NCBI GenBank assembly: GCA_010202645.1
Contig: CP047920.1
Coordinates: forward strand, 62,001 to 126,000
Length of the DNA stretch: 64,000 nucleotides
Source: Candidatus Saccharibacteria bacterium oral taxon 488
Lineage (GTDB): Bacteria; Patescibacteriota; Saccharimonadia; Saccharimonadales; Saccharimonadaceae
Direction of reading: 5' to 3'
How positions within the stretch are numbered: the stretch's first letter is position 1; each line of letters opens with the position of its first letter. The notes beneath the pieces are model-generated. The model made no database searches, was not told the origin of the DNA, and saw nothing but the letters and a program-made list of their open reading frames with translations. Both the position numbers and the translations under genes were made by a program. Below are positions 25,286 through 33,712 of this stretch, piece by piece.

Positions 25286-25864
25286 ATGGATGAGGCAGCG
25301 CGACTGGAGGTTTTGGCGGCAGAGATTGTCGCTGGTGATATTTGTCATGACTTGGCGCTGCAGGCAACGCAGCTGGTGATGGGCGACGGTCGAGCTGACG
25401 CGGACATTGTATTTATCGGTGAAGCACCAGGAAAAAACGAAGACCTTCAGGGCAAACCATTCGTTGGGGCAGCTGGTACATTTCTTGACGAGATGTTAGC
25501 CGCAGCCCAGTTACGTCGCCAAGATGTCTATATCACCAATATTGTTAAATATCGGCCGCCAAACAATCGTGACCCACTACCGGAGGAGAAGCGCGCTTTT
25601 TGGCCGTATTTGATGCGTCAACTGCAAATTATTCAGCCAAAGGTAGTCATCACATTGGGTCGGCATAGCGGCATGGCATTTATTCCTGACTTGGCGATCT
25701 CGCGTGATCATGGCAATCCGCGCTGGGCACAATTCAACGGTTTGAAGTTCTTGGTAATTCCGCTGTATCATCCGGCAGCAGCGCTGTATAACGGGGCATT
25801 GCGGCAGACGTTAATTGATGATTTTGTGCGGGCGGCGCAATTGGCCGCCCAGGCGAGCGCCTGA
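25286..25864 (+). CDS. Family 4-type uracil-DNA glycosylase lacking Fe-S ligands
   Basis: Family 4 uracil-DNA glycosylases remove uracil from DNA and normally carry a 4Fe-4S cluster. The 192-residue protein keeps motif 1 (GEAPGKNED, then GKPFVGAAG), the NIVKYRPPNNRDPLPEE block and motif 2 (LYHPAAALYN). The four cluster cysteines are not conserved: the N-terminal CxxC is degraded (one Cys at 20), and the later two positions are Tyr89 and Phe105. The fold may be stable without a cluster. ATG 25286 follows TATAAT by 6 bases (leaderless); the longer frame begins inside the promoter. Confidence 0.9.
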   Translation: MDEAARLEVLAAEIVAGDICHDLALQATQLVMGDGRADADIVFIGEAPGKNEDLQGKPFVGAAGTFLDEMLAAAQLRRQDVYITNIVKYRPPNNRDPLPEEKRAFWPYLMRQLQIIQPKVVITLGRHSGMAFIPDLAISRDHGNPRWAQFNGLKFLVIPLYHPAAALYNGALRQTLIDDFVRAAQLAAQASA

Positions 25865-25871
25865 GCTATTT

Positions 25872-25901
25872 TTGACAAGAGTTGGCGCCCCGTGCTATAA
25901 T
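25872..25901 (+). promoter_or_regulatory. Sigma-70-type promoter of rnj
   Basis: TTGACA (25872-25877) and TATAAT (25896-25901) are 18 bases apart. The start site is about 100 bases before the RNase J ATG. The leader contains complementary GATAGA and TCTATC stretches (about 25919-25953) that could form a hairpin. Confidence 0.8.
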
Positions 25902-26006
25902 GGACGCAATTGTTAGGGGATAGATTTGTCGTACGTTGCCCCCGTGTCTATCGCCTGTCATTCTAATTTTGCAAAGGTATATTTTTATAAAAGGAGAACA
26001 ATACGT

Positions 26007-28175
26007 ATGGGCCAAAGACGACTCGCGACGCCGAAAGGCGATGATCAGTCAAAACGACCAGCTACAAAAAAAAGTAATACGGCGGTGATGAATAGTACCA
26101 CCACTCGCAAAGGTGAAGTGTTTCGGGCGCAGCGGCGGACGAGCGAGAATGTTAACCTCAGGGCGTCGCAGCACGTGATCGATATCCCAGTCAATAAGTC
26201 GGTCTACAACGGCTATGGCGGCGAGCAATTTAGTGCCAAAATGCAACCAAAACGGACTCGTGGTGGCAAGCCAAAACTACGGATTATCCCAATCGGTGGT
26301 GTCGGCGAAATGGGCATCGGTAAAAACATGAACGCCATTGAGTATGACGATGAGATTATCATTGTGGACATGGGTTTCCTGTTTCCGGGCAGCGATTATC
26401 CAGGTATCAACTACATCACGCCAGATATCACCTGGCTAGAGGAGAACAAACATAAGATTAAGGCGCATGTGTTTACTCACGGGCACCTTGATCACATCGG
26501 TTCCTTCCGGCACTTTATCCACCGGATTCCAGCACCGGTCTATGCGTCGAAATTTACCATCGGCATGCTGGACAAGTCGATGGCTGACGCCGATACTGAT
26601 TTTCAGCCGGACTTTCGGGTGATGGATCCATTGAGCCACGAAATTGTTCAGGTGTCGAAGTACTTTTCGGTTGAATTGGTACGGGTGAATCACTCAATTC
26701 CGGATTCAACCGCGGTGGTGATCCGGACGCCGCTCGGTGTGGTGATTGATTCTGGCGACTGGCGGTTTGAGGAAAGTCCAGTTGACGGCCAGAAGTTTGA
26801 TCTTGAGCGTATGACAGAGATTGCCGCCAAAGAGGGCGTGTTGATGTTTATGAATGAATCGACCAACTGTGAATCAGAGGGGACGCACACGCACACGGAG
26901 TTTGATATTCAATATTCCATCGGTCAGGTGATGGATAAATTTAGTAACAGCCGGGTGATTTTAAGCTGTTTTTCATCACAGGTGCACCGCTTGCAATTGA
27001 TTTTGGAAGAAGCACACAAGCACGGCCGCAAGGTGGCATTTGCCGGCTTTTCAATGATTCAGAACTTGGAAGTGGCGCTGCGCTCGGGAACTATCAAGAT
27101 CCCGAAAGACACTGTCATGAAGATGGAGGATATCATCAAGCTGCCGGATAACCAAATCACCGTGGTCTGTACTGGTTCGCAGGGTGAATTTAATGCCGTG
27201 TTGAGCCGCATGGCGACTGGCGCGCATAAATACATGAAGATTAAAGGCTCTGACGTGGTGGTGTTTAGCTCTAACCCAATTCCGGGCAACGAGAAAAACG
27301 TGGTGCGAACAGTTGATGGCTTGATGCGCGAAGGTTCTGATGTGATTCAGAACGGCAAGACACACTTGACGGGGATTGGACCGCTGCATTTGTCGGGTCA
27401 TGGTTACTACGACGATCACGTTAAGTTGATTAACGCCCTGAACCCAACGTACTATATGCCAATTCACGGCGAATTTCACATGTTGGTTTACAATGCTCGG
27501 CTGGCAGAAAAAGAGTGCGGTATTCCTAGGAAGAATATCTTTGTGTGTGACGCTGGTGACATTATTGAAATTGATATTGAACGGCAGGCTAAGAAAGCCG
27601 GTCGAATTCAAGTTGGCGGTGTGATGTATGACGATACGGGCGCTATCGTTTCTGAGGTGGTGTTAAAAGACCGCATCCATATGTCTCAGGAAGGTATGTT
27701 TGTGGTGGTGTTAACGGTACAGCGTGGCACGGGACGGTTACTAACCAGCCCAGACATTATTTCCCGCGGTTTCATCTATCTACGCGATTCCGAGGAATTG
27801 ATGAATATGATTCGCCAGTACTTGAAGCAGAAGGCAGCGCGCAGTTTTGCTGGTAAGTATGATCTTGACGTGGTGAAAAAAGAGATTAAGGACGAAGTCA
27901 CACATATTTTGTATGACCAGACACGCCGCACACCAATTGTTATCCCGGTAATTAATGAAGTGGGTGGCTTGAAGACAGTAAAATCAGCTGCTACCTCGAG
28001 TACTTCTACCACAAAAGCACCGGCGCGCAGTAAAAAGGTTGTGACTAACTCGGCGACGGAACCGAAAATGACTCTGCCAACCATGCCGCGCCGTCGCTTC
28101 CCGCGCCGCCAAGTACCGGACACCGAGGCGAATGACACCAAGGCTCGAGAGGTCGGCCGAGTGCGCGCGTACTAG
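26007..28175 (+). CDS. rnj: Ribonuclease J
   Basis: RNase J is a metallo-beta-lactamase/beta-CASP ribonuclease with endo- and 5'-3' exonuclease activity. The 722-residue protein has a basic, disordered N-terminal extension (residues 1-90), the THGHLDHIGSF zinc motif, DSGDWRF, the beta-CASP signature (SCFSSQVHRLQ), a late HGEFHML motif and a C-terminal domain, ending in a basic tail. It is longer than the usual 550-600 because of both extensions. ATG 26007 has AAAAGGAG upstream; the longer frame from 25926 is leader sequence after the promoter. Confidence 0.93.
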   Translation: MGQRRLATPKGDDQSKRPATKKSNTAVMNSTTTRKGEVFRAQRRTSENVNLRASQHVIDIPVNKSVYNGYGGEQFSAKMQPKRTRGGKPKLRIIPIGGVGEMGIGKNMNAIEYDDEIIIVDMGFLFPGSDYPGINYITPDITWLEENKHKIKAHVFTHGHLDHIGSFRHFIHRIPAPVYASKFTIGMLDKSMADADTDFQPDFRVMDPLSHEIVQVSKYFSVELVRVNHSIPDSTAVVIRTPLGVVIDSGDWRFEESPVDGQKFDLERMTEIAAKEGVLMFMNESTNCESEGTHTHTEFDIQYSIGQVMDKFSNSRVILSCFSSQVHRLQLILEEAHKHGRKVAFAGFSMIQNLEVALRSGTIKIPKDTVMKMEDIIKLPDNQITVVCTGSQGEFNAVLSRMATGAHKYMKIKGSDVVVFSSNPIPGNEKNVVRTVDGLMREGSDVIQNGKTHLTGIGPLHLSGHGYYDDHVKLINALNPTYYMPIHGEFHMLVYNARLAEKECGIPRKNIFVCDAGDIIEIDIERQAKKAGRIQVGGVMYDDTGAIVSEVVLKDRIHMSQEGMFVVVLTVQRGTGRLLTSPDIISRGFIYLRDSEELMNMIRQYLKQKAARSFAGKYDLDVVKKEIKDEVTHILYDQTRRTPIVIPVINEVGGLKTVKSAATSSTSTTKAPARSKKVVTNSATEPKMTLPTMPRRRFPRRQVPDTEANDTKAREVGRVRAY

Positions 28176-28245
28176 CCACGCTTGCTATTTGTTGTAAAAT
28201 ATGCTACAATGTGAATGTCGGTAAAGTGATATAATAAAAATAGTT

Positions 28246-30465
28246 ATGCCAAAAAAACGAAAATCTACCCGCAAGAAATCAGTTTCCACAGCTCCAAAGC
28301 ATGATGTGCCGAGCGGCTTTTGGGCGCAAGTCGGCGCGGTACTGCTCGTTGTGTTGTCGCTTCTTCTGGTGGTGGCGTGGTTTGGTGTTGGTGGTCCGGT
28401 GTTGGGGTGGCTACACAAAGCGACCCTGAGCATGCTTGGTTACGCGATGTATGGACTGCCAATCTTGCTGATATATATTGCTGTGGAGATTTTCCGCGCG
28501 GAGAATAATCGGTTACCGCTGGCGATGAAATTAGCAGCCATCCTCGAAGTAGTGTGGCTGTCAGGGCTGTTTGGGCTAGTAAAAACACCAGCTCGGCCGG
28601 AGGCTGGTGGGTTCATCGGCGATACGGCTAATCGAGCGATGAGTGCCATGGTCGACCCGGGCATCGCTGCTTTGATATATGTGGTGCTCATCATTATTAC
28701 CGCGTTATTTATTACCCAGACGTCGCCGTTTACAGTGATCAAGAAAGTAGCCGAGGCGTTCAAGCGTGATCATTCCGAGGATGATAACAATGCGGCAGTC
28801 ATGAAGAAGGCGGCTCGCGAGGATGCGGCCAGCGCCAAATCATCGAGCGACATCAAGCTCAATGCCGGCGTCCCAACCGTTGATCCCGTCACACCAAAAG
28901 ATAGAAGGGCGTCACCGCTGAGCAGTCTGCGCGGTAGCGTGGCGCGAGATAAGGCAGCCGAGGAGCAAGCAGCGCTGGTGGCGGCACACGATCCGAACTG
29001 GCAGGCACCGAGCCTCGATCTGCTAGAGAAAAAGCAAAGTCCAGCTGACGCTGGTGATATTCGGCAAAACGCGCAGATTATTCACGATACCCTGGCAGAG
29101 TTCAATATTGATGTGGAGATGGAAGACGCAAATATCGGGCCAAAGGTGACGCAGTATACCTTGCGGCCGCCGAGCGGTGTGAAGTTGACACGCATCACGG
29201 CGCTGGAGACGAATATTGCTTTGAATTTGGCGGCGCAGAGCTTGCGGATTGAAGCGCCAATTCCTGGGCAAAAAGCCGTTGGTATTGAGGTGCCAAATCG
29301 CCGAGCGGCTGATGTGCGGCTGTATGGCGTGTTGGATTCTAAGCAGTGGAAGAATGCCCGCGAGCCGCTGAGCTTTGCGATTGGTAAGGACATCTCTGGT
29401 GAAGCAGTGATTGGTGAGCTGAATAAAATGCCACACATGTTGATCGCCGGTCAGACCGGTTCTGGTAAGTCGGTGATGATTAATACTCTATTGACCAGTT
29501 TGCTATACCGCAACAGTCCAAGCGATATGAAGTTGATTTTGGTTGACCCGAAGCAGGTGGAAATGGCACCGTACGAAGACATCCCACATTTGCTGACTCC
29601 GGTGATTACTGAGCCAGAAAAGACTATTTCGGCCTTGAAATGGGCGGTCAATGAGATGGAGCGGCGCTATAAGCTGTTGGCGGCCGAGAAGATTCGCGAT
29701 ATTAAAGGGTATAATCAGCGCCTCGCCACGCGAGCTAAAAAAATCCCGGTAGCGGACGCTGATGGCAACATTCAACAGCACGAAGACGGAGCGATGCCGT
29801 ACATCGTTATTGTAATTGACGAGCTAGCCGATTTGATGATGGTGGCGGCACGCGACGTCGAGGCGCTGATCGTTCGCTTGGCGCAGAAAGCGCGGGCGGT
29901 GGGTATCCACCTGGTCCTGGCAACGCAGCGGCCAAGTGTTGACGTGATCACTGGTTTGATCAAGGCGAACGTGCCGGCGCGTATCGGCTTTACCGTGGCG
30001 TCGCAGGTTGACTCGCGGACCATTCTTGATCAAATTGGCGCCGAGAAACTACTTGGCCAGGGTGACATGCTGCTGTATACGCCGAGCATGAGCAAGCCAA
30101 AGCGCATTCAAGGTGCGTGGGTGACCGATGACGAGGTCAATAAAATTACTGATCACCTGCGGATGCAATCAGCACCGCAGTACAATGATGAGGTGGTGGC
30201 GCAGCCAGTACAACTAAATGGCAAGGGCGGCCTGGCAGTTGACTTTAGCGGTGGTGGTGAAGACGAAGCATTTATGGACGCGGTGCGAGTGGTGATTGAG
30301 GGCGGCAAGGCCTCTACCAGCTATTTACAGCGGCGGCTACGGATTGGCTACGGCAAGGCAGCGCGACTGATTGAAGAGATGGAAGAGCGTGGCATTGTTG
30401 GCCCGGCGAACGGCTCGAAAGCTCGTGATGTTTTGGTTTCAAGTGTCGATGAGCTAGGGCAATAG
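28246..30465 (+). CDS. ftsK: DNA translocase FtsK
   Basis: FtsK pumps DNA through the septum and activates Xer recombination at dif. The 739-residue protein has about four N-terminal membrane helices (residues 25-185), a short charged linker, the alpha/beta motor domain (Walker A GQTGSGKS, Walker B IVIDELADLMM, the ATQRPSVDVITG block) and a C-terminal winged-helix gamma domain (STSYLQRRLRIGYGKAARLIEEME) that reads KOPS-like sequences. TATAAT lies 10 bases before the ATG in a GTGATATAATAAAAAT context shared with dnaG. The single Xer recombinase at 52261 is its likely partner. Confidence 0.96.
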   Translation: MPKKRKSTRKKSVSTAPKHDVPSGFWAQVGAVLLVVLSLLLVVAWFGVGGPVLGWLHKATLSMLGYAMYGLPILLIYIAVEIFRAENNRLPLAMKLAAILEVVWLSGLFGLVKTPARPEAGGFIGDTANRAMSAMVDPGIAALIYVVLIIITALFITQTSPFTVIKKVAEAFKRDHSEDDNNAAVMKKAAREDAASAKSSSDIKLNAGVPTVDPVTPKDRRASPLSSLRGSVARDKAAEEQAALVAAHDPNWQAPSLDLLEKKQSPADAGDIRQNAQIIHDTLAEFNIDVEMEDANIGPKVTQYTLRPPSGVKLTRITALETNIALNLAAQSLRIEAPIPGQKAVGIEVPNRRAADVRLYGVLDSKQWKNAREPLSFAIGKDISGEAVIGELNKMPHMLIAGQTGSGKSVMINTLLTSLLYRNSPSDMKLILVDPKQVEMAPYEDIPHLLTPVITEPEKTISALKWAVNEMERRYKLLAAEKIRDIKGYNQRLATRAKKIPVADADGNIQQHEDGAMPYIVIVIDELADLMMVAARDVEALIVRLAQKARAVGIHLVLATQRPSVDVITGLIKANVPARIGFTVASQVDSRTILDQIGAEKLLGQGDMLLYTPSMSKPKRIQGAWVTDDEVNKITDHLRMQSAPQYNDEVVAQPVQLNGKGGLAVDFSGGGEDEAFMDAVRVVIEGGKASTSYLQRRLRIGYGKAARLIEEMEERGIVGPANGSKARDVLVSSVDELGQ

Positions 30466-30470
30466 CTAGC

Positions 30471-30499
30471 TTGACATAATTATTTGTATAGGTTATAAT
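30471..30499 (+). promoter_or_regulatory. Strong sigma-70-type promoter
   Basis: TTGACA (30471-30476) and TATAAT (30494-30499) with 17-base spacing, just after ftsK. It drives the unknown membrane gene at 30542 with a leader of about 35 bases. Confidence 0.82.
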
Positions 30500-30541
30500 A
30501 TTCTGAGTGAGAAATTGATTTGTATGTGGAAGGATGGCTAC

Positions 30542-31447
30542 ATGGCGCACGTAAGTTGTAGAAATAATGGAGAATTATCTCCTGATAGTAAAGGCGACAA
30601 GTTAAAGAAGCCTCTTGTGCTGGGAGTTGCCGCGGTCACGTTAGCCGTATCGGGCATACTTGGGTATAGTCTTGGTCGGTCACACGATGTTCCGCCCGCA
30701 CCATCGGTAGAAAATACCGATGGTGGAATATTCAAAGAGTCCAATGATAATTCGAGAGCGGAAGAAATCACCTTCACCCTACCGGAGACCGAAGGCCGTC
30801 AAGAAGCAGAGGGCTTTTTAAAGGATCCCAATATAGTCCAGTCTGCGCGCGATGTTGCTGGACGAGTGCTTACTGCTGCAGGGAAGTCGGTTGATAGTAA
30901 TGCCGCTCGACTCGTTCGCCAAGATTATTATGATGATCACAATAGGCCTAAACAGCAGTCAATGACGATTACAGACAATGAGGGAAATGTGGTATCGGTT
31001 GATGTTGTTCGAGGCGACAAAAGGTTTGGTGGAAGTGAGATCACAGTAGAAGTTGCCACTGATATGATTGAGGTCGGCGCAAAGAGTAGACAGACGGATC
31101 GGATAACGTGGCGGTTGGATTTTTTGTCTCCAGAACCTGTGGCACATCAGCATATCGAATCTCCAGAAGCACTACTACCGGCTCTAGAAGGCGTGTTACC
31201 GACGAAAGTGGAATGGTCGCACAGACAGACTGCTGATGGTTGGTCGGAGACTAAGGAAATTACAATTGTTTCACCAAAGTCTGTCTCGCCATCGAGACCA
31301 GATTATGAAAGCGTAGCGGCGGTACCGGCTAAGGGAGAGATCAATGGTCGGGCCGTGGAGAGTGCTAAGGTATATGATGCGGCAAAAAGCCTATTTGATC
31401 GGCTCGCGACCGATGGTGATATATCCGATATCTTGCCCTCTCAGTAA
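30542..31447 (+). CDS. Unknown membrane-anchored protein
   Basis: A 301-residue protein with a short polar N-terminus, one membrane helix at about residues 24-45 (LVLGVAAVTLAVSGILGYSL) and a long, mixed alpha/beta outer domain. No family recognised. I chose ATG 30542 because AAGGA lies 8 bases upstream; in-frame TTG 30515 and ATG 30524 are alternatives. It has a strong promoter, and its AT-richer codons resemble the other orphan genes at 13183, 15122 and 20631. It ends 1 base before the convergent pheA stop, without a visible terminator. Confidence 0.62.
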   Translation: MAHVSCRNNGELSPDSKGDKLKKPLVLGVAAVTLAVSGILGYSLGRSHDVPPAPSVENTDGGIFKESNDNSRAEEITFTLPETEGRQEAEGFLKDPNIVQSARDVAGRVLTAAGKSVDSNAARLVRQDYYDDHNRPKQQSMTITDNEGNVVSVDVVRGDKRFGGSEITVEVATDMIEVGAKSRQTDRITWRLDFLSPEPVAHQHIESPEALLPALEGVLPTKVEWSHRQTADGWSETKEITIVSPKSVSPSRPDYESVAAVPAKGEINGRAVESAKVYDAAKSLFDRLATDGDISDILPSQ

Positions 31448-31448
31448 A

Positions 31449-32258
31449 CTAACGTGCCGCCAGATATTCACCGAGTAATGTTATTTTGTGGCCAGTTGAG
31501 GTAATTTTATTAATGGCGCGATGTAATGACGGGCCGGCAGCGTCGACGGTCATAAAGAATTTGTAGTTCCACGGTTGGCCGACGATGGGCTGGGATTGTA
31601 GGCTGGTGAGGTTAATGGACTGATCGGCGAATGTGCGGAGTATTTCAAGGAGGCTGCCTGGCTGATGGGCGGTGGTCACCACAAGCGTTGCTCGATCAGC
31701 GTCGGTCGCCGTGGTTATCTGGTCAAGGACCAGGAAACGCGTGATGTTGTCCTGAGCATCTTGGATGTGGTGTTTGAGAATTGGCATATTGTATAGTTGG
31801 GCAGCGGTTTCGCTAGCAATGGCCGCTAGGTGTGGTGAACCCTGTTGTTTGATGAATTCGACAGCGCCAGCGGTATCAAAATATTCAATTTGTGTGGCTT
31901 GTGGCAGGCGTTCTTGGAGAAATTGATGGCATTGCGACAGAGCGACAGGATGTGAATAGACAGCAGTGATATCTTCAAGTTTTGTGCCTGGATTGGTGAT
32001 GAGGGTTTGTTGAATGGTAAGCGTCACTTCACCGACGATGGGAGCGCTACAGGATTCAATGTGACGGTAGGTTTCGTTGATGGTCCCGTAAATGGTATTT
32101 TCTACTGCCACGACAACGGCGTCGGCTTTATTGCGGACATAGGCTTGAAAGACGTCGCCAAAGGTCACGCACGGAACAATGGTGATGTCAGATCCATACC
32201 ATTGTTTCGCTGCTTGTTCGTGAAATGATCCAGCTTGTCCTTGAATGGCGATACGCAT
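31449..32258 (-). CDS. pheA: Prephenate dehydratase
   Basis: Prephenate dehydratase turns prephenate into phenylpyruvate, the penultimate step to phenylalanine. The 269-residue protein has the periplasmic-binding-like catalytic domain (IQGQAGSFHEQAA, VVAVENTIYGTINETY, and the catalytic Thr-Arg-Phe in NITRFLV) and an ACT regulatory domain (HQPGSLLEILRTFADQSINLT, ESQP-like LQSQPIVG). All key motifs look intact. No other aromatic amino acid gene is in the window, so it appears orphan. TACAAT (complement of 32266-32271) ends 7 bases before the ATG, predicting a leaderless mRNA. Confidence 0.93.
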   Translation of the reverse strand: MRIAIQGQAGSFHEQAAKQWYGSDITIVPCVTFGDVFQAYVRNKADAVVVAVENTIYGTINETYRHIESCSAPIVGEVTLTIQQTLITNPGTKLEDITAVYSHPVALSQCHQFLQERLPQATQIEYFDTAGAVEFIKQQGSPHLAAIASETAAQLYNMPILKHHIQDAQDNITRFLVLDQITTATDADRATLVVTTAHQPGSLLEILRTFADQSINLTSLQSQPIVGQPWNYKFFMTVDAAGPSLHRAINKITSTGHKITLLGEYLAAR

Positions 32259-32318
32259 GAACCCTATTGTAGCACGGCCCAGCGGGGCGTATCACTGGAC
32301 TTTTGCATCAGATTACCG

Positions 32319-32394
32319 TATAATACGAGAGAATAATAACCTAAGGTTATGTGCGATAGCATAACCATCCGTGAAGGATTCCGAAGGAGGAAAC
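32319..32394 (+). promoter_or_regulatory. rpsF operon promoter -10 and structured leader
   Basis: TATAAT at 32319-32324, with TGGACT 17 bases upstream, starts a leader of about 64 bases. GGTTATG (32345-32351) pairs perfectly with CATAACC (32360-32366), followed by an ATCCGTGAAGGAT hairpin containing CCG. It may be an S6:S18 autoregulatory leader, which in other bacteria uses a CCG in a hairpin; that identity is a guess. Confidence 0.5.
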
Positions 32395-32754
32395 ATGAAC
32401 GAATACGAACTGACCGTTCTTATTCATCCAGATTTGGAAGCAAATCTGGATGCGGCCCTAGACAAGGTCCGGTCGCTCGTCACTACCAATGGTGGCGAAA
32501 TTACCAAAGAAGACAATTGGGGCAAGAAAAAACTAGCCTATGCGATTCGCCGTGAAGACTTTGCGGTGTATGTTTACTTTGAGGTGAAGTTGCCAAGCAG
32601 TGCACCGCTCAAGATATCAAGTGTTCTGAATATCACCGACGAAGTACTTCGTTATTTGTTGGTTAAGACCGACGAGAAGACACGCCAGGCGCTTGCTGAG
32701 CAGAAAGAGCGCGAAGCCAAGGTCGCCACCGAGGCGGCTGATAAAGAAGCCTAA
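32395..32754 (+). CDS. rpsF: 30S ribosomal protein S6
   Basis: S6 pairs with S18 on the platform of the small subunit. The 119-residue protein has the ferredoxin-like fold signature (MNEYELTVLIHPDLE, EDNWGKKKLAYAIRRED, YVYFEVKL, LNITDEVLRYLLVK) and a charged Ala/Glu/Lys tail. ATG 32395 has an AAGGAGG site; the short upstream extension is leader. It is first in the rpsF-ssb-rpsR operon. Confidence 0.95.
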   Translation: MNEYELTVLIHPDLEANLDAALDKVRSLVTTNGGEITKEDNWGKKKLAYAIRREDFAVYVYFEVKLPSSAPLKISSVLNITDEVLRYLLVKTDEKTRQALAEQKEREAKVATEAADKEA

Positions 32755-32791
32755 TATTCGACGCGATACATAATAAAAAAGGAGGGTCATC

Positions 32792-33220
32792 ATGGCACGA
32801 AGTATCAACCAAGTTATTTTACTGGGACGGTTAACGCGCGATCCAGAGCAGCGGACAACGCCATCAGGTCGGACAGTTGTTAGCTTTAGTATCGCGGTTG
32901 ATCGTGCCGGACAGGATGATCAAGCTGATTTCTTCGACGTTACCGCGTGGGAAAAATTGGGCGAACTGGTGATGCAGTACCTGTCAAAGGGCCGCCGCGT
33001 ACTGGTGCAGGGTCGGTTGCGACAGGACAGCTGGGATGATAAAGAAACCGGCAAGCGCCGCTCGCGTATTGAAGTGACGGCGACCGACGTAACATTTCTT
33101 GATGCTCCGGGCGGCGATAGCGCGAATACAACTGCACCACGTAATACTAATACCAAGCAGGCTGAGACCGTAGCGGATATTGATGATAAGCCGATCGATC
33201 TTAGCGAGATACCGTTCTAA
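32792..33220 (+). CDS. ssb: Single-stranded DNA-binding protein SSB
   Basis: SSB coats single-stranded DNA in replication and repair. The 142-residue protein has an OB fold ([54 protein letters not shown]) up to about residue 105, a short flexible linker, and the acidic tip LSEIPF, equivalent to the DDIPF tail that recruits partner proteins. AAGGAGG precedes the ATG. Placement between rpsF and rpsR is the common bacterial order. Confidence 0.96.
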   Translation: MARSINQVILLGRLTRDPEQRTTPSGRTVVSFSIAVDRAGQDDQADFFDVTAWEKLGELVMQYLSKGRRVLVQGRLRQDSWDDKETGKRRSRIEVTATDVTFLDAPGGDSANTTAPRNTNTKQAETVADIDDKPIDLSEIPF

Positions 33221-33231
33221 AGGAGAACAAA

Positions 33232-33435
33232 ATGGCAAAACGATTAAAGAAAGATACCCCAACGGTTTTTGACTACAAGGACGTCAAAACATTAATGCGC
33301 TATGTTAATGCGTATGGTCAAATTGAGCCGATAGCGAAGACGGGTCTCAGTGTCAAGCAGCAGCGTAGCCTGGCAGTGGCAATCAAGCGTGCTCGGCACT
33401 TAGCATTGCTGCCGTTTGTATCGCAAGGGCAATAA
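33232..33435 (+). CDS. rpsR: 30S ribosomal protein S18
   Basis: S18 forms a heterodimer with S6 on the 30S platform. The 67-residue protein has [21 protein letters not shown] and [25 protein letters not shown], the family core. It has no cysteines, so it is a zinc-free form. AAAGGAG lies just before the ATG, 11 bases after ssb. It ends the operon. Confidence 0.96.
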   Translation: MAKRLKKDTPTVFDYKDVKTLMRYVNAYGQIEPIAKTGLSVKQQRSLAVAIKRARHLALLPFVSQGQ

Positions 33436-33712
33436 AAGTATACATTGAGGGAACTCTCTAACCCCGAACGTATTTATAGATAAGAGAGAAAGTCGAGTGG
33501 TCTGTGCAGGGTAAGGCGCGGGCCACTGTTGTTTGTGGGCTGCTTGTACAGCATGTTTTTAGTTTTGATACAAGATATATTATGATACTACTAAGCCCAC
33601 TGTGGGATGTTTGAGTAAAAAATATGTTCAGTCAGCGAGAAATACTCTGCCGTCTGAAAGAATGTTAGAATTAGGTACGGTAGCTTAATAGTTATAGGAA
33701 AGGAAAGACAAT
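33436..33712 (+). other. Intergenic region between rpsR and efp with possible hairpins
   Basis: There is no credible gene in these 277 bases. CTCTCT (33454-33459) can pair with AGAGAG (33483-33488), and AGTGGTC (33496-33502) with GGCCACT (33521-33527, one G-U). A T-rich stretch near 33558-33570 could mark the end of a small RNA or of the rpsF operon. The efp promoter is not clear; TAGAAT at 33666-33671 is the best -10 candidate. efp has an AGGAAAGG site. Confidence 0.4.

Noticed and set aside
25926-26006. Upstream start of RNase J at 25926
   Set aside because: The segment lies in the leader after the promoter, and AAAAGGAG precedes ATG 26007.
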